Part shown: one piece after another, positions 15,414-23,620 of the stretch
Layout of the letters: every line of letters begins with the position of its first letter
How positions within the stretch are numbered: the stretch's first letter is position 1
Origin: an uncultured Duncaniella sp.
Lineage (GTDB): Bacteria; Bacteroidota; Bacteroidia; Bacteroidales; Muribaculaceae
Length of the DNA: 64,000 nt
Assembly: GCA_910584825.1 (NCBI GenBank)
Contig: CAJUCI010000002.1
Coordinates: 1 to 64,000, forward strand
Direction: 5' to 3'
Translations under genes and position numbers: made by a program
The notes under the pieces: generated by a model
Databases searched by the model: none
The model's input: only the letters and a program-made list of their open reading frames with translations
What the model was told of the DNA's origin: nothing

Positions 15414-18400
15414 TTAGAATTTGAGATTAAGACTGAAGGTGTAGGTCTTGGGGATGGGCTGAGCGAAGGGGTTGCCCATAGTCTCGGGGTCGAGGAAGTT
15501 TTTGTAGCTCGAGCCGAACACCCAGAGGTTGCGTGCTTCGAAGGCCACGGTGAGGATGCTCATGCGCAGGGGCTTGAGCACGCTCGGGGGGATGTTGTAG
15601 GCCAGGCGCAGACTCTGCATGCGGAAGTAGTTGGACTTCTTGACCCAGGTGTCGAGCATCGAGTAGGTCTGGAACTCGGAATAGTTCTTGTACTCGGCCG
15701 AGCGGTAGCCGTTGTCGGGGAGCAGGGCCGGGAGGACTGACGATGTATTGTCGGCGGTCCAGCGGTCGAGGATGTCGCGGTTGGTGTTCATGCCGCGGTC
15801 AAACCATGTGGAGCTGTAGGAGGGCTGGATGCGGGTGTACATGCCGAGGTTGAAGGCGAAGTTGACGGTGAGGTCAAAGTCGCGATAGGAGAAGTTGTTG
15901 ATGAAACCACCTGTCCACAGCGGGTCGCCCGAGCCGATGTAGGTGTACAGCTCGCGCTGCTCCTCGGCGGTGAGGGTGGAGGCACCGGCACCGTTGAGCT
16001 TGAAGAACTCCTGAGCGGTCTGAGTCTGACCGTCCTTGCCGACAAAGAGGGGATAGCCCTCGGCGTCAAGACCGGCGGTCTTGTAGGCGAAGATGGCGTT
16101 GACGGGATAGCCCTCGCGCGACGGGGTGGTCTGGTTGGAGGGCACTGTCTCCTGCAGCACGGTGTTCTCGTTGTAGGCGATGTTGAAGTTGGTGGTCCAG
16201 CGGAAGTTGCGGGTGGCTATGTTGCGTGTGGCGAGACCAAGCTCAAAACCCTGGTTGCGCATCGAGGCCCAGTTGACCATGTAGGACATGAAGCCGGTCT
16301 CGAGCGGGAGCATCTTGAGGGCGATAAGGTCGTTGCCCTTGCGGTAGTAGTAGTCGGCGGTGAGCGAGATGGCGTTGTCGATTACCGAGATGTCAAATCC
16401 GGCATTGGCGGTGTGGGTCTTCTCCCAGCGCAGACGGCGGTTGGGGGCCGAGCCGAGCACGATTACATCCTCGACCACTCCGGGAAGGATGGAGGCGTTG
16501 TTGTAGTTGCCCATGACGAACGACGAGGTCTCCTTGTCGATGTTGCCCTGAATACCGTAGGATGCGCGGAGGGCGAGGTTGTTGACAAAGGTGGACTCGC
16601 GCAGCCAAGGCTCGTCGCTGGCGCGCCACAGGCCGCTGAACGAGTAGAGCGGGAGGAAGCGGTATTTCTTGGCCACACCGTAAAGGTCGCTGCCGTCGAA
16701 ACGGACACTGGCACCGAGGGTGTAGCGGTTCATGAGCGTGTAGGAGCCTGTGGCGAAGAAGGATGCGTAGGCATTCTCGCTGACGCTCTCGCTGTGGAGG
16801 GGGAACTGACGGGCCCATGACTCGTTGGGGAAGATTACGGGCTTGTTGGTCAGTGTCTTGGGGTCGTAGCCGTAGGCTGTGGACGAGAAGTAGTCATACC
16901 AGGTCTTGCGCAGCTCGGTGCCGAGCATCACCTCAAGCTCGTGGGCGTCGCCGAAGTTGTTGTCATACTCGAGCTGAGCCTTCCAGGTGAGCTGCTTGTT
17001 GGTGGATTTGTTCTGGATGTGGCGGCCGCCGTCGGGGAGGAACGAGGCGCGCTTGCCGTCGCTGCCCATCACTTCGGTGCGGTAGAACTCCTTGCGCATG
17101 GCATAGGTGGCACCGGCGGCATAGCTCTCGGTGTCGGTGTTGTCAAGCTGGAAACCGACCTGGGTGTAGGCGCGGAGCCAGTCGGTGAAGCGGAGGCTTG
17201 CGTCGAGAAGGGCGGTGACGCCAGTGGTGGTCTGGGTGCGCTTGGTGTTGGCGCGCTCTTCGAAGATGTTGAACTTCAGGTCGCTGTCCTCACGGCCCTG
17301 GATGTCGGTGTCATATACGTAGTCACCGTTCTCGTCGTAGGGTACCTGGTAGGGGTTGGCGCGGCGTGAGTAGTAGACGGGGTTGGTGAAGCCGTCGTTG
17401 TCGGTGATATAAGAGTTGTTCTTGCGGTGGTTGACAAAGATTGAGGCACCTACCTTGAAGTGGCGGGTGATGTTGTAGTTGGTCTTGAGTGTGAGGCTCA
17501 GACGGTTCATGTCCACGCCCTGCACGTTGCCGTTCTCCTCCTGATAGCCGAGCGATGTATAATAGGTGGCGCGGTCGTTGCCGCCCGAGAGGCTGAGGTT
17601 ATACTCCTGATTGAAGGTGTCGCGGAAGAGGATGTCGTTCCAGTCGGTGGAGATGCCGCGGAGGGCGTTGATGCGCGACTGCACGTCGGCGGGGAGCGCG
17701 GCAAAGCCTTCGCTCTTGTAGAGCGACATCATGCCGGCGTTGTTGAGGATGCGGGCCACGCCGCCCTTGGCCTCGCGATAGTTATAATCGGTGTTGAGAA
17801 GAGCAAGCTCGAGGTCGACCTTCTCGTCGGAGTTGAGGAGGTTGAGGCGGTCGATGTCGGGGCGGGGCGAGTAGGTCAGACGGGTCGAGAAGCTGATTTC
17901 GGGTGCGCCCGAGCGGCCTTTCTTGGTGGTTACGACAATCACACCGTTGGCGGCGCGGGTGCCGTAGATGGCGGTGGCGGCGGCGTCCTTGAGCACGGTG
18001 ATGCTCTCGATGTCGGCGGGGTTGAGTCCGGCGATTGACGACTGGTAGAGGTTGTCGATGTCTTTAAGCTCCTCCATCGAGGGCACATCGGTGCCGTTGA
18101 CGGGGATGCCGTCGATGACCCAGAGGGGGTCCTGAGAGCCGTTGAGCGAGGATGTGCCGCGGATGCGTATCTTCATCGGCGCGCCGGGCGAACCGCTGCT
18201 CTGGATGGCCGAGAGGCCGGCCACCTGACCGGCGAGAGCCTGGTCGACAGTCATGATTGAGCCGAGCTTGCTGTCGTCAAGGTCGACCTTGGTAATCGAG
18301 GCGGTGAGTTTGCGCTTCTCGATGTTCTGATAGCCGGTCACGACGACGTCACTCAGCATCTCGGACGCGCGGTCGAGCTGCAGGTCGTAGTGGTCAAGTC

Positions 18401-18704
18401 CGGGCACGAGCACGATGGTGCGGGGGTTGTAGCCCACATAGCGGCACTCGATTTCCTTGACCCCGGCGGGGATTGAGAGTGAAAACTTGCCGTCGATGTC
18501 GGTCACGACACCGAGGGTCTTGAGCGAACTGCCCGCAGCCTTGAGCTGCGACTGCGGCACGGAGACCGAGGCACCTATCAGCGGCTCGGAGTCATCTGAC
18601 GATAGTACCACACCTGTTATCACCCTGTCGGCGGCCGACATCTTCGGCGGTGCCACGAGGGTCATGATAAGAACGGTAAGGCAAAATAACAAATGTCTTT
18701 TCAT
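15414..18704 (-). CDS. SusC/RagA-family TonB-linked outer membrane channel
   Basis: 1096 aa. It has a signal peptide (1-24), a carboxypeptidase-D-like regulatory domain (about 28-110, VLSSDDSEPLIGASVSVP), a plug domain (about 115-260, ending NGVIVVTTKKGRSG), and a 22-strand beta-barrel to the C-terminus ending YTFSLNLKF. It imports ligands handed over by the SusD partner, powered by TonB. It is the upstream gene of the susCD pair. There is no sigma/anti-sigma or hybrid two-component regulator beside it, so its control is not visible here. Confidence 0.95.
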   Translation of the reverse strand: MKRHLLFCLTVLIMTLVAPPKMSAADRVITGVVLSSDDSEPLIGASVSVPQSQLKAAGSSLKTLGVVTDIDGKFSLSIPAGVKEIECRYVGYNPRTIVLVPGLDHYDLQLDRASEMLSDVVVTGYQNIEKRKLTASITKVDLDDSKLGSIMTVDQALAGQVAGLSAIQSSGSPGAPMKIRIRGTSSLNGSQDPLWVIDGIPVNGTDVPSMEELKDIDNLYQSSIAGLNPADIESITVLKDAAATAIYGTRAANGVIVVTTKKGRSGAPEISFSTRLTYSPRPDIDRLNLLNSDEKVDLELALLNTDYNYREAKGGVARILNNAGMMSLYKSEGFAALPADVQSRINALRGISTDWNDILFRDTFNQEYNLSLSGGNDRATYYTSLGYQEENGNVQGVDMNRLSLTLKTNYNITRHFKVGASIFVNHRKNNSYITDNDGFTNPVYYSRRANPYQVPYDENGDYVYDTDIQGREDSDLKFNIFEERANTKRTQTTTGVTALLDASLRFTDWLRAYTQVGFQLDNTDTESYAAGATYAMRKEFYRTEVMGSDGKRASFLPDGGRHIQNKSTNKQLTWKAQLEYDNNFGDAHELEVMLGTELRKTWYDYFSSTAYGYDPKTLTNKPVIFPNESWARQFPLHSESVSENAYASFFATGSYTLMNRYTLGASVRFDGSDLYGVAKKYRFLPLYSFSGLWRASDEPWLRESTFVNNLALRASYGIQGNIDKETSSFVMGNYNNASILPGVVEDVIVLGSAPNRRLRWEKTHTANAGFDISVIDNAISLTADYYYRKGNDLIALKMLPLETGFMSYMVNWASMRNQGFELGLATRNIATRNFRWTTNFNIAYNENTVLQETVPSNQTTPSREGYPVNAIFAYKTAGLDAEGYPLFVGKDGQTQTAQEFFKLNGAGASTLTAEEQRELYTYIGSGDPLWTGGFINNFSYRDFDLTVNFAFNLGMYTRIQPSYSSTWFDRGMNTNRDILDRWTADNTSSVLPALLPDNGYRSAEYKNYSEFQTYSMLDTWVKKSNYFRMQSLRLAYNIPPSVLKPLRMSILTVAFEARNLWVFGSSYKNFLDPETMGNPFAQPIPKTYTFSLNLKF

Positions 18705-18739
18705 TAAGCTCTTATATCGATTATAGTTACTATACAGGT

Positions 18740-18832
18740 AAATAAGGTTGGATAACAGTTACGTCTGAAAATATGGTCGAATAACAGTTACTTTATTGGG
18801 GACGTCCCCCCCGCGAAGGGGGGACGTGGGGA
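18740..18832. other. Gap with direct repeats and a GC-rich hairpin
   Basis: GGATAACAGTTAC and GAATAACAGTTAC recur as direct repeats. A GGGGACGTCCCCCCC/GGGGGGACGT hairpin follows just past the metalloprotease stop. It could be the end of the metalloprotease transcript or a switch before susC. Confidence 0.5.
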
Positions 18833-21505
18833 CTATTCAAGAGGGAGGCCGAGGGCCGAGTTGATACGCATTATCAGGTCGGTGTAGTGATAGCGTGCGG
18901 CCTTGTCGGCGGTGTTGACGCGGCCCTTGAGGAGCGAACGCACCTTCATGAGCTCGCCGCGCTTGATGGATATGGCGTCAGAGACACGGTTGGCCTGTGT
19001 GCTGCTGAAGTTGACGGTGCGTGAGCCGCAGGTCTGCTCGCCCACGGCGTGGTTGTGGCCGCAGAGGTCGGGGCCTCCGGCGATGGTCGAGGCGATGAGA
19101 CGGTCGGTGTCACCGTCGTCGGTGAGGGTGAGCATTCCGTCCTTGAGGCCCTGCTTTTCACAGGCGGCGATGATGAGCGCGTCCACATAATTCTTCTGCA
19201 CGTTGCGCTCGCGCACGGTGGGTGTGCGGCCCTGGATGGTGGGCTTGAAGATGCCGTTGTGGAGCATGTCGGTCATCTCGATGGCTGTGAAGGCGTCCTT
19301 GCCGTTTCTGGACTCGTTCTCAAGCATGCGCACGAGGCGGTCGTTGTTGAGAAGGTCCCAGAAGAGATAGCTCTGATAGTTGGTGAGCAGGAAGGAGGGT
19401 GACTGCTCGATGCGGCCTACGGGGGTGTTCTGCACGAGGTAGGTGTAGTCGTTAAGCTCGGAATTGAAGAGCCAGTCGGTGCCGCTGAAGGCCTCGTCGA
19501 CGAGGAATTTCACGGCGTCCTTCTGACGGTCCTTTTCAACGAAGCGGTAGGTCTTGCGGCCGTTGCCGACGGTGGTGTTGTCGAGATACATGCCGCCGAT
19601 GCTGGCCATGACGTGATACATGTAGCGGTTCCACTGTCCGAGCACGGAGCCGTAGATGTTGGATGCGTCGTCATAGTTCTGCCCGAGGTCGCCGGTGGTG
19701 GTCCACTTGATGATGTTGGGCACGATGCGCTTGAGGTTGGCGATGCCGTAGCGTGACGACTTGATGTTGTCGTCGCCGAGGTCCTCGCTGAGTGCGCGGG
19801 GGTCTACGGCGTCACGCTGGCCCTGGGCCTCGCTGTAGCGGTAGAGGGGGTTGTCGGCATAGTGCGAAAGCAGCTCCTCGAGGCGGGGATGCTCGGTGTC
19901 GGGGTTACCGTCGGGATACCAGCGGTAGCCATACTCGATGGCGAGCATGTCATACGGGCCGAGGTTGGGGGTGAGGGCCTTTACGCCGTCGCCGGGCTGG
20001 GCCACGTAGTTAAATCGGGCATAGTCCATAATCGACGAGGCTGTGCCGCCTATCATCGAGGTGAAACGCTCGGAACGGAGCGAGTCGGTGGGGATTGAGG
20101 CCGATGCTATCATGTTGTGGCGGAGGCCGAGCGAATGGCCTACCTCATGACAGGCCACGAAACGCATGGCGTCGCCCATGACCTCCTCGGGGAGTTTGGG
20201 GGCGCGCACTCGCTCGTCGACCGCGCCGGTCTGAACGATAATCCAGTCGCGCAGGATGTCAAGGACGTTGTGCCACCAGATGATGTCGGCCTCGATAATC
20301 TCGCCCGAGCGGGGGTCGGTGATTGAGGGGCCCATGGCGTTGGACTGGCGCGAGGCGGCGTAGGTCAGCACGGAGTAGTTGATGTCGTCCTCGTCGGCTT
20401 CCTCACCCTCGGGCAGGTCGCGCACCTGGATGGCGTTCTTGAATCCGGCCATCTCAAACGCCTTCTGCCAGTCGAGGATGCCCTTCTTGATGTAGGGACG
20501 CCACTGGGTGGGGGTAGAGCGGTCGAGATAGAACACGATGGGCTTGACAGGCTCGACGAGGCGGCCGGCCATGTAGTCGGTCATGTCCTCGGGGCGCGGC
20601 TCAAGACGCCAGCGTGTGATAAGGTTCTCGCGGCTCACGCGCTGCTGGTCGTCGGCATACTTGAGGTTTGACTCGGTGAAGTAGCCGATGCGGGCGGTGC
20701 TGTAGCGTCCCGACATGGGCTTCTCGGGCAGGAGCACGAGGCTCGAGCCGACCTCGACGGTCACATAGACTGTGCCGCCCGGCTCGGTGACGCTGGTGGT
20801 GAGTTCGGAGAGGGCGTAGACGTTGTTGTCAAACGCCTTGATATTCATGATTCTCGAGAGGTCGCTGATGGGCGAGCCGCCGAGGTTGATTTCGTTGAAC
20901 ACATCGCTGAATGTGCCTTTTGAGCCGTCATAGAGGGGGTTGACCTTGATTACGACGGCAGTCGAGTCGGGGTTGTGGGCCTCGACGGGGAAGGCTGCGA
21001 TGAGGGGGTCGATGTAGTTGTCGCTGACACTTTGTGAGATGGCGTCGGCACTGCTGACCTGCGGACGCACACGCGCCTCGCGCACAAGCACCCGCTTGCC
21101 CTTGGGGTCGAGTTCGAAACGCACCATGCGGTTGCTCAGGTTGATGCCGCGGTTCACCCCGGCATCGTTAAGCTCCTTGGGCACTCGCACCAGCTTGTTG
21201 ACCACGAGCATGTCGCGCCCAAGCAGGTCGCGGGGCATCTCGAAGTAGTAATTGTCGCCGTTGCGGATGACACTGAACATGCCTTTGGCCACGGTGGCGG
21301 TGTCGGTGACAATTTTTTCGTAAGAGTTTTTCACAGGCGCGGCAGACCCTTCCGCTTCTCCACCCTTGGCTTTCTTCTTGTTCTTCTTTCCGAAGAAAAG
21401 GAAGCCCTTCTGGTTATCAGGCACTGATGAACCCATAGCATCAACCGGAAGTGTCCCTACCACTCCCGCCAATGCGACCGATAACAAAATCTTCTTAAAT
21501 TTCAT
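18833..21505 (-). CDS. Zinc-dependent metalloprotease (DUF5117/DUF5118/DUF4953 family)
   Basis: 890-aa exported protease. A signal peptide (1-23) is followed by a Lys-rich stretch, then the DUF5118-like and DUF5117-like N-terminal regions. The catalytic zinc site HExxHxxGxxH is at His453-Glu454-His457-His463 (HEVGHSLGLRHN). The downstream region includes SIMDYARFNYVAQPGDG, the Met-turn of metzincins. The C-terminal third is helical (LLNNDRLVRMLENESRN). It probably degrades proteins in the periplasm or at the surface and feeds the SusC/SusD system immediately downstream. The specific substrate is unknown. Confidence 0.9.
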   Translation of the reverse strand: MKFKKILLSVALAGVVGTLPVDAMGSSVPDNQKGFLFFGKKNKKKAKGGEAEGSAAPVKNSYEKIVTDTATVAKGMFSVIRNGDNYYFEMPRDLLGRDMLVVNKLVRVPKELNDAGVNRGINLSNRMVRFELDPKGKRVLVREARVRPQVSSADAISQSVSDNYIDPLIAAFPVEAHNPDSTAVVIKVNPLYDGSKGTFSDVFNEINLGGSPISDLSRIMNIKAFDNNVYALSELTTSVTEPGGTVYVTVEVGSSLVLLPEKPMSGRYSTARIGYFTESNLKYADDQQRVSRENLITRWRLEPRPEDMTDYMAGRLVEPVKPIVFYLDRSTPTQWRPYIKKGILDWQKAFEMAGFKNAIQVRDLPEGEEADEDDINYSVLTYAASRQSNAMGPSITDPRSGEIIEADIIWWHNVLDILRDWIIVQTGAVDERVRAPKLPEEVMGDAMRFVACHEVGHSLGLRHNMIASASIPTDSLRSERFTSMIGGTASSIMDYARFNYVAQPGDGVKALTPNLGPYDMLAIEYGYRWYPDGNPDTEHPRLEELLSHYADNPLYRYSEAQGQRDAVDPRALSEDLGDDNIKSSRYGIANLKRIVPNIIKWTTTGDLGQNYDDASNIYGSVLGQWNRYMYHVMASIGGMYLDNTTVGNGRKTYRFVEKDRQKDAVKFLVDEAFSGTDWLFNSELNDYTYLVQNTPVGRIEQSPSFLLTNYQSYLFWDLLNNDRLVRMLENESRNGKDAFTAIEMTDMLHNGIFKPTIQGRTPTVRERNVQKNYVDALIIAACEKQGLKDGMLTLTDDGDTDRLIASTIAGGPDLCGHNHAVGEQTCGSRTVNFSSTQANRVSDAISIKRGELMKVRSLLKGRVNTADKAARYHYTDLIMRINSALGLPLE

Positions 21506-21596
21506 AAATTACTGTGCTCAAATAAAATGATATCAATTACTGTGCTTTGATATGGTATACATCTCCAACTTTTGCCATCTGCACATCGATAGCTTA

Positions 21597-21604
21597 CAAA
21601 AGTA
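21597..21604 (-). promoter_or_regulatory. Probable -7 box of the metalloprotease gene
   Basis: TACTTTTG on the minus strand, about 95 bp upstream of the metalloprotease ATG. A TTG lies about 22 nt further upstream, a little beyond the usual spacing. Confidence 0.45.
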
Positions 21605-21864
21605 ATAATAATTTCGCAAATTTCCACAATAATTGCGACAAAACTATCACGACCGTTAAGTATTTTTAAGTTTCACCGCCACAATGCTACCTTAAAGCCG
21701 CCTTAAAGCCCCTCGGCGGACTATGCTCCCCCACCCGTCCATGCCCCACCCCGGGCACCGAAATTCACCGCGTCAATTACCCCGTCAATCGCCGCGCCGG
21801 TCACCCCGAACTCTACTGCATCGATTACGCCGAAATTTACCGTGCCGATACCCCCTAAACGACA

Positions 21865-21893
21865 AAAAGGAACTGCTTCACGCAGCTCCTTTT
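21865..21893. terminator. Bidirectional terminator hairpin
   Basis: AAAAGGAACTGC-TTCAC-GCAGCTCCTTTT: 11 of 12 bases pair, with A and T runs on both sides. It is 240 bp past the LpxH-like gene stop, the only gene pointing at it. Confidence 0.7.
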
Positions 21894-22134
21894 CATGAGT
21901 TTCCAATAGGTACAATTTCTAAGGTAAAAAAGATTGTTTTAGGTTCGTGATGCAAAAGTAGGTCTTCTTTCCTGCGTGGGGAAATTTTTTTATATGTTAT
22001 CCAACATATTTTCATAACCCAAACTTTGCCAAACAATACTTTTGCGCCTGCAACGCGCTGTGCCACAACTTATTGTCGCGATAACAATTAGAATGTCACA
22101 GTAGGTTAAAATACGTTAAAAATACAATTTCACG

Positions 22135-22884
22135 TCAATTTTTGGATGTGAAAGTATCAATTTTCAACTCATTTCCGTCCCACACGGCATAGGAAAACTT
22201 ACTAATCCAATCGCCCAAAACCACGACTTTCGCGCCGTCGGGGAGCGACTTTTCGAGCAGCACATGCAGGTGGCCGAATACAAAATAATCTACCTTTTCG
22301 ACGGCCTTCGCATTGTAGTCGCGGGCAAAGTCGAGAAGGTTGTCACACACCCTTGCCTCGGGGACATATCCGCCCGACTTGCGGCTGTGCGATGACCATG
22401 CGTGGGCAAAGCCGACGGTCCACCGCGGATGCAGCGCGGCATACATCCGCTGCGCCACCCGGCACCTGAACAGCCCGCGCAACGCCCTGAACGACCGGGG
22501 CAACCGGCCCACGCCGTCGCCATGCTCCATGAGGAACCGCTTGCCGTCAAGCTCGGTGACCATGATGCCGTCATGCACGGTTAGGCCAATCTCGTCAGGC
22601 AGATAGTCGAAAATCCATATGTCGTGGTTACCCTTGAACCATACTATCTCGACCCCGCTGTCGGCCAGGCGAGCAAGTTCGCCGAAAAACCGCGTGAACC
22701 CTCGCGGCACTACGTCGCGATACTCCCACCAGTAGTCGAGGATGTCGCCAAGCAGATAGAGCCGCTTGGCCGTCGGCCCGATGGAGCGCAGGAACTCAAC
22801 CACCGTGCGCTCGTGCGCGCGATGGTCGGCAATATACCCTGCTCCGAGATGGAGGTCGCTTATGAAGTAGGTTAAACCACGCAT
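22135..22884 (-). CDS. lpxH: UDP-2,3-diacylglucosamine pyrophosphatase-like metallophosphoesterase (LpxH family)
   Basis: 249-aa calcineurin-like phosphoesterase. The metal-binding motifs appear in order: SDLHLG (residues 9-14), GDILDYW (about 45), GNHD (about 80), MEHGD, and FGHLH near the C-terminus, followed by LGDWISK. In lipid A synthesis LpxH removes UMP from UDP-2,3-diacylglucosamine to give lipid X at the inner membrane face. The Bacteroidetes LpxH-like family has this length. No other lpx genes are adjacent, so the exact substrate rests on family membership. Confidence 0.85.
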   Translation of the reverse strand: MRGLTYFISDLHLGAGYIADHRAHERTVVEFLRSIGPTAKRLYLLGDILDYWWEYRDVVPRGFTRFFGELARLADSGVEIVWFKGNHDIWIFDYLPDEIGLTVHDGIMVTELDGKRFLMEHGDGVGRLPRSFRALRGLFRCRVAQRMYAALHPRWTVGFAHAWSSHSRKSGGYVPEARVCDNLLDFARDYNAKAVEKVDYFVFGHLHVLLEKSLPDGAKVVVLGDWISKFSYAVWDGNELKIDTFTSKN

Positions 22885-23041
22885 TTCTTTTAAATGAAAA
22901 ATTAAAAATTAAGAATTAAAAATTGGCTTCGCGATAGTCGTGCCGTCATAATTTTAAATTCCTTATCCTTTAACAAGGGCGAGCTTCGCGGTAAGCCGAA
23001 TGGCCTTAATTTTTAATTTTAAATTTTTAATTTTTAATTCC
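22885..23041. repeat. AT-rich AAAATTAAGAATT / GGCTTCGCG repeat block
   Basis: Contains AAAATTAAAAATTAAGAATTAAAAATTGGCTTCGCG and the inverted counterpart TTAATTTTTAATTTTAAATTTTTAATT near 23010-23038. It is the same vocabulary as the block at 3030-3216. Confidence 0.65.
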
Positions 23042-23362
23042 CTACAGGAATCCCAGGTCGAGTTTGGCTTCTTCGCTCATCATGTCTTTGGTCCATTCCG
23101 GCTCAAAGACTATGCGGATGTCTACACTCTTTACCCCCTCGATGCTCTCAAGCTTGATACGGGCGTCGTCGATGATGAAGTCGGCGGCGGGGCAGTTGGG
23201 GGCGGTCAGGGTCATGTCGATGTGCAGATTGCCGTCATCGTCAAGGTCGATGGCGTAAATCAGTCCAAGGTTGTATATGTCTACGGGTATCTCGGGGTCA
23301 AAGACTGTCTTGAGCATCTTGACCACCTTCTCCTCTATGGCAAGTTTTTCTTCAGGGCACAT
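23042..23362 (-). CDS. MIP18/DUF59-family iron-sulfur assembly protein (SufT-like)
   Basis: 106 aa from ATG at 23362. An upstream TTG at 23371 would add three residues but has no better support. The DUF59 signature is clear: VFDPEIPVDIYNLGLIY, then LTAPNCPAADF with the conserved Cys, then the C-terminal FEPEWTKDMMSEEAKLDLGFL. Members help load iron-sulfur clusters on target proteins in the cytoplasm. It is a single-gene unit here. Its translation start abuts a 14-copy heptamer repeat (23371-23468) that would lie in the 5' leader or promoter. Confidence 0.88.
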   Translation of the reverse strand: MCPEEKLAIEEKVVKMLKTVFDPEIPVDIYNLGLIYAIDLDDDGNLHIDMTLTAPNCPAADFIIDDARIKLESIEGVKSVDIRIVFEPEWTKDMMSEEAKLDLGFL

Positions 23363-23370
23363 TTCTTTCA

Positions 23371-23468
23371 ATTAGTAATTAGCAATTAGTAATTAGTAAT
23401 TAGCAATTAGCAATTAGTAATTAGTAATTAGCAATTAGTAATTAGCAATTAGCAATTAGTAATTAGTA
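23371..23468. repeat. 14-copy tandem heptamer ATTAGTA/ATTAGCA
   Basis: Fourteen perfect 7-bp units, each ATTAGTA or ATTAGCA, in the order T C T T C C T T C T C C T T at the sixth base. It lies 8 bp upstream of the MIP18 start. A shorter run of the same units (ATTAGCA, ATTAGCA, ATTAGTA) occurs in the gap between argF' and argD (about 56835-56860). Confidence 0.95.
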
Positions 23469-23518
23469 GATTAATATTAGCCTCATCTTTAGTCCGTTGC
23501 GACAAAGAGACAAGTAAG

Positions 23519-23540
23519 CTATTATCTTAACTTTTTAAAC
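23519..23540. repeat. Single arm of the AAGTTAAGATAATAG repeat family
   Basis: GCTATTATCTTAACTTTTT matches one arm of the inverted repeats at 7188-7249 and 8027-8085, but no partner arm is nearby. Confidence 0.6.
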
Positions 23541-23580
23541 TTTATAAACTCCTTAAACTATGGACTTTAAACTTTAAACT

Positions 23581-23620
23581 CATTGATTTCTCTTCGCGGC
23601 AGCGAAAAGAGAAATCAATG
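23581..23620 (-). terminator. Terminator hairpin overlapping the polA stop codon
   Basis: Arms CATTGATTTCTCTTCGC and GCGAAAAGAGAAATCAATG pair with a 2-nt bulge. The polA stop (TGA, 23615-23617) lies inside the upstream arm. Confidence 0.7.

Larger units (their letters stand above)
21506..22134. other. 629-bp intergenic region
   Basis: Left part: AATTACTGTGCT repeated at about 21506 and 21534, and a minus-strand -7 box TACTTTTG (21597-21604) for the metalloprotease. Middle (about 21740-21850): a GC-rich stretch with 12-bp periodicity. At 21865-21893 is a hairpin, and at 22035-22042 a plus-strand TACTTTTG with no gene after it. No ORF is supported. Confidence 0.5.

Noticed and set aside
21721..21915. 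64-codon minus-strand ORF with tetrapeptide repeats
   Set aside because: A strong terminator lies within it, there is no ribosome-binding signal, and nothing in the context supports a gene. The repeat itself is kept as a finding.
23371..23468. Heptamer array as a CRISPR
   Set aside because: Units are 7 bp with no spacers and no cas genes nearby; it is a simple tandem repeat.
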